Shown: positions 58,680-64,000 of the stretch, piece by piece
Numbering within the stretch: position 1 is the stretch's first letter
How the letters are laid out: the number at the start of each line of letters is the position of its first letter
NCBI GenBank assembly: GCA_003755025.1
Contig: RJVL01000001.1
Location: 124,001-188,000 of the forward strand
Origin: Diaphorobacter nitroreducens
Lineage (GTDB): Bacteria; Pseudomonadota; Gammaproteobacteria; Burkholderiales; Burkholderiaceae_C
Reading direction: 5' to 3'
Length of the DNA: 64,000 nt
Notes under the pieces: generated by a model
Told to the model about the DNA's origin: nothing
The model's input: only the letters and a program-made list of their open reading frames with translations
Database searches by the model: none
Position numbers and translations under genes: made by a program

Positions 58680-60614
58680 TCAGGCGGCCGCCCGGGTGGC
58701 GGGGAAGGTCTTGGCGTCGGTGATCTTCAGCGTGGCGCTCACGCTGCCCTTGCGCCCGTCCTCGAACTTCACCTGCGTTTCGATGAACTGCTCGGCCTTG
58801 CCCGTGTACAGCGCGTCCACCAGCACGCCGTACTTCTCGGCGATGAAATTGCGGCGCACCTTGCGCGTGCGGGTCAGTTCGTCGTCGTCGGGGTCCAGCT
58901 CCTTGTGCAGCACCAGGAAGCGCGCGACCTGCGTGTCGGCCATGCCGGCTTCGGCGGCCAGGTCGGCGTTCACCTGCGAGATGCAGTCGGCGATCAGCTC
59001 GATCACCTTGGGCTTGGAGGCCAGGTCCACATAGCCGCCGTAAGGGATGCCCTGGCGCTCGGCCCAGTTGCCCACGGCCTCGTAGTCGATGTTGATGAAG
59101 GCGCAGACCTGATCGCGCTGGTTGCCGAAGCAGACGGCTTCCTTGATGTGCGGGAAGAACTTGAGCTTGTTCTCGATGTAGTTGGGCGCGAACATGGCGC
59201 CGCTGGCCGTCTTGCCCACGTCCTTGGCGCGGTCGATGATGCGCAGCTGGCCGTTGGCGTCGATCACGCCGGCATCGCCGGTGTGGAAGTAGCCTTCGGC
59301 GTCGATCACCTCGGCGGTGGCGTCGGGCCGCTTGTAGTACTCCTTGAGCACCGACACGCCCTTGACCAGCACCTCGCCGTTGTCGGCGATCTTCAGCTCG
59401 ATGCCGGGGGCCGCCTGGCCCACGGTGTTCAGGTCCACCTGGCCATCACGCTGCAGGCAGACGTAGGCGCAGGTTTCCGTCTGACCGTAGAGCTGCTTGA
59501 GGTTGATGCCGATGGAGCGGAAGAAGCGGAACAGGTCGGGCCCGATGGCCGCGCCTGCCGTGTAGGCCACGCGGATGCGCGACAGGCCCATCACATTGCG
59601 CAGCGGTCCGTAGATGGCGAGATCGGCCAGGCGGTACTTGAGGCGGTCAATTGCGCCCACGGGCTTGCCGTCCAGGAGATCGGAGCCCACACGGCGCGCC
59701 AGCTGCATGCATTTCTCGAACAGCCAGCGCTTGGGCGCGGCGGCGTCTTCCATGCGGATGGAGACCGACGTCAGCATGCCTTCGAACACGCGCGGCGGGG
59801 CGAAGTAGTAGGTGGGGCCGATCTCGCGCAGGTCGATGGAGACGGTGCTGGCCGACTCGGGGCAGTTGATGGTGAAGCCGGCCACCATCCACTGCGCGAG
59901 CGAAAAGAGATGGTCTCCCACCCACGCAGGGGGCAGGTAGGAAATCACGTTGTCCTGCGGGCCCAGGCGGTCCACCTCCACCGCGCCTTGCGCAGAGGCG
60001 ATGAAGCTGGCATGCGTCTGGCACACGCCCTTGGGCTTGCCCGTGGTGCCCGAGGTGTAGAGGATCACCGACACGTCCTGCGGGTCGATCTGCTCCACCA
60101 GGGCATCCCATGCGCCGGGGTGGGCCTTGTCCCACTCGGCGCCGCGCGCCACCAGCTGCGCGGTGCTGATGAGGCCCGGCTGGTCGTAGTGGCGCAGGCC
60201 GCGCGGGTCGTCATAGATGATGTGCTGGATGCCGGATACCGATTCGCGCACCTCCAGCAGCTTGTCCACCTGTTCCTGGTTTTCGGCAAACGCGAAGGCA
60301 ATCTCCGCGTCCTGGATGACGAAGGTCATCTCGGCGGCCACGGCGTCCTGGTACAGCGGAATCGGCACGCCCCCCACGCTTTGCACGGCTACGAAGCCCA
60401 TGTACAGGTGTGGCCGGTTGTCGCTGATCAGCGCCAGGTTCTGGCCCTTGGCAAAGCCCAGCGACAGCAGCCCGCAGGCCATGTGGCGCACCTCGGCCGC
60501 GGCGTCCTTCCAGCTCCAGGTCTGCCAGATGCCATATTCTTTCTCGCGCAGTGCTGCAGCGTCGGGGCGCTGGGCGGCGTGCTGCAGCAGTAGATGGGGG
60601 AATGTGGTCTTCAT
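58680..60614 (-). CDS. Long-chain-type AMP-dependent acyl-CoA synthetase
   Basis: A 644-residue enzyme that activates a carboxylic acid with ATP and CoA. The phosphate loop ILYTSGTTGKPKG is at about 183-195. Other marks are FTINCPES-region substrate pocket, QLYGQTETCAYVC, GYFHTGDAGVID, LRIIDRAKDVGKTASG with the arginine and lysine hinge, and a long C-terminus. It belongs to the large FadD15-like group rather than bacterial FadD. It is the first gene of the minus-strand operon; ATG 60614 is used rather than an upstream ATG at 60659. The acid is probably the ligand of the following transporter. Confidence 0.9.
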   Translation of the reverse strand: MKTTFPHLLLQHAAQRPDAAALREKEYGIWQTWSWKDAAAEVRHMACGLLSLGFAKGQNLALISDNRPHLYMGFVAVQSVGGVPIPLYQDAVAAEMTFVIQDAEIAFAFAENQEQVDKLLEVRESVSGIQHIIYDDPRGLRHYDQPGLISTAQLVARGAEWDKAHPGAWDALVEQIDPQDVSVILYTSGTTGKPKGVCQTHASFIASAQGAVEVDRLGPQDNVISYLPPAWVGDHLFSLAQWMVAGFTINCPESASTVSIDLREIGPTYYFAPPRVFEGMLTSVSIRMEDAAAPKRWLFEKCMQLARRVGSDLLDGKPVGAIDRLKYRLADLAIYGPLRNVMGLSRIRVAYTAGAAIGPDLFRFFRSIGINLKQLYGQTETCAYVCLQRDGQVDLNTVGQAAPGIELKIADNGEVLVKGVSVLKEYYKRPDATAEVIDAEGYFHTGDAGVIDANGQLRIIDRAKDVGKTASGAMFAPNYIENKLKFFPHIKEAVCFGNQRDQVCAFINIDYEAVGNWAERQGIPYGGYVDLASKPKVIELIADCISQVNADLAAEAGMADTQVARFLVLHKELDPDDDELTRTRKVRRNFIAEKYGVLVDALYTGKAEQFIETQVKFEDGRKGSVSATLKITDAKTFPATRAAA

Positions 60615-60699
60615 TCCGGTTCCTATCAGGGTCTGTGGAGGGCAGCGCACGGGAAACAAGAAGTCCGCTGCCGGTTTGCAACCAATGGTAGGAACGACT

Positions 60700-60729
60700 T
60701 TGACGTTATCTTGTCTTTACGATGACAAT
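60700..60729 (+). promoter_or_regulatory. Possible promoter of gspA
   Basis: TTGACG (60700-60705) and GACAAT (60724-60729) are separated by 18 bp in an AT-rich patch of the 224-bp divergent gap. An 8-bp inverted repeat with an 11-nt loop (60733-60740/60752-60759) lies just downstream and could be an operator. Weak match, inference only. Confidence 0.3.
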
Positions 60730-60838
60730 TCAAGGGTTAGTCCTCAGGGGTCTAACCCTGACCGCCCTCGACAGGTGGTGATCGCGGGGGGCTGAGGGGT
60801 TCATGGGCGCGACAGGCGAGGGCGCTATGCTCGCCGCC

Positions 60839-62560
60839 ATGTACGCCCCGTTCTTCGGACTCGAACACCCGCCTTTTTCCATCGCGCCCGACCCGCGCTA
60901 CCTCTTCATGAGCGAGCGCCATCGCGAAGCCCTGGCCCACCTGCTGTATGGCCTGGATGCGGGCGGCGGCTTCGTGCTGCTCACCGGCGAGATCGGCACC
61001 GGCAAGACCACGGTGTGCCGCTGCTTCCTGGAACAGATTCCGCCGCAGTGCAACGTCGCTTACATCTTCAACCCGAAGCTCACGGTGCCTGAGCTGCTGC
61101 GCTCCATCTGCGACGAATTCGGCGTGGCGCACCGCCCCGCCATACCGGGGGCGGAGACCGTGAAGGACTGCCTGGACCCGCTCAACGACTTCTTGCTGCA
61201 GCAGCATGCGGCGGGGCGCAACAACGTGCTCATCATCGACGAGGCGCAGAACCTCGCGCCCGATGTGCTGGAACAACTGCGCCTGCTCACCAACCTCGAG
61301 ACCAGCGAGCGCAAGCTGCTGCAGATCATCCTCATCGGCCAGCCCGAGCTGCGTGCGATGGTGGCGGCGCCGGAGCTGGAGCAGCTCGCGCAGCGCGTGA
61401 TCGCGCGCTACCACCTGGACGCCTTGAGCGCCGACGAAACACGCCAGTACATCGCCCACCGCATGGCCGTGGCCGGGCTGCAAGGGCCGCTGCCTTTTCA
61501 GCAGCGGGCGCTGGCGCGCGTGCACGCGCTCACGGGTGGCGTGCCGCGGCGCATCAACCTGCTGTGCGACCGTGCCCTGCTGGGTGCCTACGGCGCGGGT
61601 GTGCGCGAGGTGACCGATGCCATGGTGCGCCGCGCCGCGCGCGAGGTGTTCGATGCGCCCGCCACGGCGCGCCCGGGCACGGCGGGGCGCTGGCTCGCCG
61701 CTGGAACCGGCGGGCTGGTGGGCGCTGCGGCGCTGGGCGGGCTGGCCTGGGCCCTGGGCTGGTGGCCGCTCGCAGACGGTGGCGCCGGCTCCACACAGGC
61801 GCAGGCACAGACACAGACACAGAGGCCGACCATCGCCGCGTCGGCTGCGGCCGTGCCCGCGTCATCCCCCGCCTCGGCTGCTTCTGCACCCGACGCGCCG
61901 GCCCCGCCAGCGCCCCCGCCGACATTGGCGCAGTTCCTGGCCATCCAGCCCGTGGCGCAGGCGCCGGCGGCCTGGCAGGCGCTGGCCCGGCAGTGGCAGG
62001 CGAGCGTGCCCGACGGCGCCGCGGACCCTTGCACCGCGCTGGCGTCCGAGGGCCTGCGCTGCTACCGCAGCCGCCGCGCCAGCCTGAACCTGCTGCGCCA
62101 GCTCGACCGGCCCGTGCTGCTGATGCTGCGGCCCGCCGAGGGCGATGCGCAGGGCGAGGCCCTGGCGCCTGAGGTGGCGGTCTTGCTGCGCCGGCTGGAT
62201 GACGGCACCGCCACGCTGGAAGGCGTGCAGGGCCAGACGCTGCAGGTGCGCGTGACGGAGCTTGCGCCGCTGTGGCGCGGCGAGGTTGCCACGCTGTGGA
62301 AGGCCCCTGCCGAGCTGGCCGATTCGGGCGACGTCACCGCCACTGCCGCGGGCGCCGCCTGGCTGGACCAGCAACTGGCGGCCGCCGGCGCGGGCACCGC
62401 CGCAGCCCGTACCGCAACGCCCGCCGCGCGCCGCGCGCGCATCCACCAATTTCAGCTGGGCCAGGGCCTCACGCCCGATGGCCGCGCTGGTCCCTTGACC
62501 CTGATGTTGCTCAACCGCGCCGCAGGCGTGCCGGAGCCGCGTTTGCTCAGCGGAGCCTGA
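60839..62560 (+). CDS. gspA: GspA/ExeA-type AAA ATPase with peptidoglycan-binding domain
   Basis: A 573-residue inner-membrane ATPase. It begins with the ExeA signature MYAPFFGLEHPPFSIAPDPR, then YLFMSERHREALAHLLYGL, Walker A GEIGTGKT (50-57), Walker B NVLIIDEAQNL (about 129-139), the sensor VARYH-type segment and LTGGVPRRINLLCD. A membrane helix is at about 290-312. After a Gln/Thr/Pro/Ala linker comes a C-terminal domain ending in the peptidoglycan-binding IHQFQLGQGLTPDGRAGPLT. With GspB it opens the peptidoglycan for the type II secretion channel. A start at 60803 is less likely. Confidence 0.93.
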   Translation: MYAPFFGLEHPPFSIAPDPRYLFMSERHREALAHLLYGLDAGGGFVLLTGEIGTGKTTVCRCFLEQIPPQCNVAYIFNPKLTVPELLRSICDEFGVAHRPAIPGAETVKDCLDPLNDFLLQQHAAGRNNVLIIDEAQNLAPDVLEQLRLLTNLETSERKLLQIILIGQPELRAMVAAPELEQLAQRVIARYHLDALSADETRQYIAHRMAVAGLQGPLPFQQRALARVHALTGGVPRRINLLCDRALLGAYGAGVREVTDAMVRRAAREVFDAPATARPGTAGRWLAAGTGGLVGAAALGGLAWALGWWPLADGGAGSTQAQAQTQTQRPTIAASAAAVPASSPASAASAPDAPAPPAPPPTLAQFLAIQPVAQAPAAWQALARQWQASVPDGAADPCTALASEGLRCYRSRRASLNLLRQLDRPVLLMLRPAEGDAQGEALAPEVAVLLRRLDDGTATLEGVQGQTLQVRVTELAPLWRGEVATLWKAPAELADSGDVTATAAGAAWLDQQLAAAGAGTAAARTATPAARRARIHQFQLGQGLTPDGRAGPLTLMLLNRAAGVPEPRLLSGA

Positions 62561-62564
62561 ACCC

Positions 62565-63332
62565 ATGTCCTACATTCTTGATGCGCTGCGGCGCGCCCAG
62601 GCCGAGCGCGGCCGTGGCAGCGTGCCCGGCCTGCATACCCCCGCGTCGCCCGTGGCGGTGCCCACCGTGCAGCGCGCCGCACCGGCGCGGGGGCTGCCCT
62701 GGATGGTGCTTGCAGCGCTGGCGGGCGTTGGGGCGGCAGCCGGCGCCTGGTGGCTGGTGCGTGCGCCCAGTGCGACGGTGGCCGCGGTGGTGCCGGCGCC
62801 TGCACCCGCAATACCGGCACCTGCCGCTCCGGCCTCCGCCGTGCCGGCCCAAGGGGCAGCGCCGTTGCCCGAAACTGCGCCCGCAACCACACCAGCGCCA
62901 ACACCAACACCAGCGCCAACACCAGCGCGAGCACCGGCATCGGCATCTGCACCAGCATCCAAACCCACGCCCGAGCGCTCTGCCCGCGCCGAAGCGCCTG
63001 CCCCCCGGCCCGAGCGCAGCGCGCCGGCCCCCGCGGCGCCTGCCCGCGCACCGGCCCCGCGCGCTGCGCCGCCGGCTCCCGCGCCGCAGGAATCGACGGG
63101 AACCGTCTTTGCCCTGGCCGACCTGCCGGCGAGCGTGCGTGAGCAACTGCCCACCCTGCAGCTCGCGGGCGTGACCTACTCGTCCAATCCCGTGTACCGC
63201 ATGGTGATCGTCAACGGCCAGGTGCTGCACGAGGGGGATACCGCCGCCCCCGGCCTGGTGCTGGAGCGCATCGAGCCGGCGCGTACCGTGTGGGCGTTCC
63301 GCGGCTACCGCTATGCCTTGCCGACGCAGTGA
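62565..63332 (+). CDS. gspB: Type II secretion assembly protein GspB
   Basis: A 255-residue bitopic protein. The start MSYILDALRRAQAERGRG is diagnostic of GspB/ExeB. A membrane helix is at about 45-65, then a Pro/Ala/Thr-rich spacer (about 70-185) with imperfect TPAP repeats, and a C-terminal domain (about 195-255: FALADLPASVREQLPTLQLAGVTYSSNP, RMVIVNGQVLHEGD). It starts 4 bp after gspA and works with it to place the secretin. No other gsp genes are in the window. Confidence 0.95.
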   Translation: MSYILDALRRAQAERGRGSVPGLHTPASPVAVPTVQRAAPARGLPWMVLAALAGVGAAAGAWWLVRAPSATVAAVVPAPAPAIPAPAAPASAVPAQGAAPLPETAPATTPAPTPTPAPTPARAPASASAPASKPTPERSARAEAPAPRPERSAPAPAAPARAPAPRAAPPAPAPQESTGTVFALADLPASVREQLPTLQLAGVTYSSNPVYRMVIVNGQVLHEGDTAAPGLVLERIEPARTVWAFRGYRYALPTQ

Positions 63333-63339
63333 TGGGTTT

Positions 63340-63403
63340 CTAGTCAAACAGGGCTTGATCCCAGAATCAGTAAGCGCTAACAGCTATTAAATAAATAGCA
63401 TTT
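63340..63403 (+). repeat. Dispersed palindromic repeat, copy 12
   Basis: CAAACAGGGCTTGATCC then CAGTAAGCGCTAACAGCTATTAAA, beginning 7 nt after the gspB stop. As in copy 1, the family frame carries TAA where most copies have CAA. Confidence 0.8.
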
Positions 63404-63490
63404 GAGTGTGTCGATACCTCGGACCGGCCAGGCGTTGGTTCGTGGTATTCCCGCTGCCCCGCTGCGCGCTTTGACCGCATGCTTGCGCGC

Positions 63491-64000
63491 ATGAGCCAAG
63501 ACGCCTCCCTGCACCAGCGGCGCCGCCCGCCCACGGCCCAAGAACTCAGCGGCATTCCCTGGATGGCGTTGCTGCAGCCCGCCGAGCGCGAACGGGCGGT
63601 GGCCGCGCTGGCCGTCGGCGATGCCCAGCCGGGCGACTACGTGTGCCGTGTGGGCCGGCCGGTGACGTACTGGTTTGGGGTGGTCGAGGGCCTGCTCAAG
63701 ATGAGCGCGGACAACGCCGACGGGCTGACAATGACCTTCACCGGCGTGCCCCCCGGCGGCTGGTTCGGCGAAGGCACGGCGGTCAAGCGCGAGCCCTACC
63801 GCTACAACATCCAGGCCCTGCGCAGGAGCGTGGTGGCGGGCCTGCCCATCGACACCTTCCATTGGCTGCTGGACCATTCCATCGGCTTCAACCGCTTCGT
63901 GATGAACCAGCTCAACGAGCGCCTGGCACAGTTCATCGCCGCGCGGGAAATCGACCGCCTCACCAACCCCGACCTGCGCGTGGCGCGCAGCCTGGCGGCG
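63491..64000 (+). CDS. Crp/Fnr-family transcriptional regulator, 3-prime truncated
   Basis: A reading frame open to the right edge (about 170 codons seen). After an Arg/Pro-rich start, an effector-binding barrel is visible: GIPWMALLQPAERERAVAAL, YVCRVGRPVTYWFGVVEGLL, TGVPPGGWFGEGTAVKREPY (phosphate-binding-cassette position) and LPIDTFHWLLDHS. The long dimer helix LNERLAQFIAAREIDRL follows. The DNA-binding part lies beyond the window. In place of the usual R-A after GE it has GEGTAVKREPY, so cAMP binding is doubtful. A longer start at 63479 is possible. Confidence 0.85.
   Translation, partial: MSQDASLHQRRRPPTAQELSGIPWMALLQPAERERAVAALAVGDAQPGDYVCRVGRPVTYWFGVVEGLLKMSADNADGLTMTFTGVPPGGWFGEGTAVKREPYRYNIQALRRSVVAGLPIDTFHWLLDHSIGFNRFVMNQLNERLAQFIAAREIDRLTNPDLRVARSLAA

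Noticed and set aside
1-64000. tRNA, rRNA, CRISPR array, insertion sequence or prophage
   Set aside because: No transposase, integrase, phage structural gene, regularly spaced direct repeat array or tRNA cloverleaf was noticed; the small repeats lack any mobile-element gene.

Overview
The window is about 64 kb of GC-rich DNA, nearly all coding and arranged in tight operons. It looks like the chromosome of a facultatively denitrifying betaproteobacterium of the family Comamonadaceae, probably Acidovorax or a close relative. The reasons are DUF3567 and DUF1840 proteins, several lone Bug-type receptors, the pilU/pilT/yggS arrangement, a narXL-narK1K2-narGHJI locus, and a short dispersed repeat seen 12 times. 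These assignments rest on recognised motifs and gene order; no database search was run.

Layout. 1-5,041: the start of an NAD(P)-dependent dehydrogenase, a pilT / cyclic-nucleotide-binding protein / pilU operon, yggS and a class V aminotransferase. 5,121-13,783: a DUF445 membrane protein, a small secreted protein, a GlcD-type FAD oxidase, purU with a GcvA-like LysR regulator, a PAS-GGDEF-EAL protein and a ChaN-like lipoprotein. 14,075-33,648: the anaerobic respiration block, with a B12-dependent class II ribonucleotide reductase, narXL, and a probable 14 kb operon narK1-narK2-narG-narH-narJ-narI followed by a parvulin, a carbonic anhydrase, NnrS, a nitroreductase-like protein, a 141-residue protein and a hemerythrin. 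33,869-44,764: DUF3567, DUF3108, an IclR regulator divergent from an FAA hydrolase plus Bug receptor, a molybdopterin oxidoreductase, an ABC-type binding protein with an M20 amidohydrolase, a DUF2817 metallopeptidase and an acyl-CoA-binding protein. 44,851-51,798: a lipoprotein aminopeptidase, tag, two small unknown proteins, a cyclopropane-fatty-acid-synthase relative, DUF1840 and two Bug receptors. 51,990-60,614: a minus-strand operon with an acyl-CoA synthetase, livG, livH, livM, a binding protein, livF and a PaaK-like protein. 60,839-64,000: gspA, gspB and a truncated Crp/Fnr regulator.

How the parts fit. The nitrate block is a complete unit: sensing (narXL, with an FNR-like box just upstream), uptake and export (narK1K2), the membrane nitrate reductase and its chaperone, and downstream genes suited to nitrosative stress. 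The oxygen-independent nucleotide reductase beside it fits anaerobic growth. The liv-type operon couples uptake of a carboxylic or aromatic acid to CoA activation.

The most unusual signal is the repeat family. Twelve copies of a roughly 45-65 bp element with a GCGCTTG/CAAGCGC hairpin core lie mostly just after stop codons. Two copies lie inside genes (a ChaN-like lipoprotein and an aminopeptidase) and are read there on the same strand of the element and in the same frame. That frame is also open in most intergenic copies, much as in the protein-inserting palindromic elements of Rickettsia. A second unusual signal is dense runs of perfect hairpins in two gaps of the liv operon. No tRNA, rRNA, CRISPR array, prophage or insertion sequence was seen, and no gap longer than 300 bases exists.
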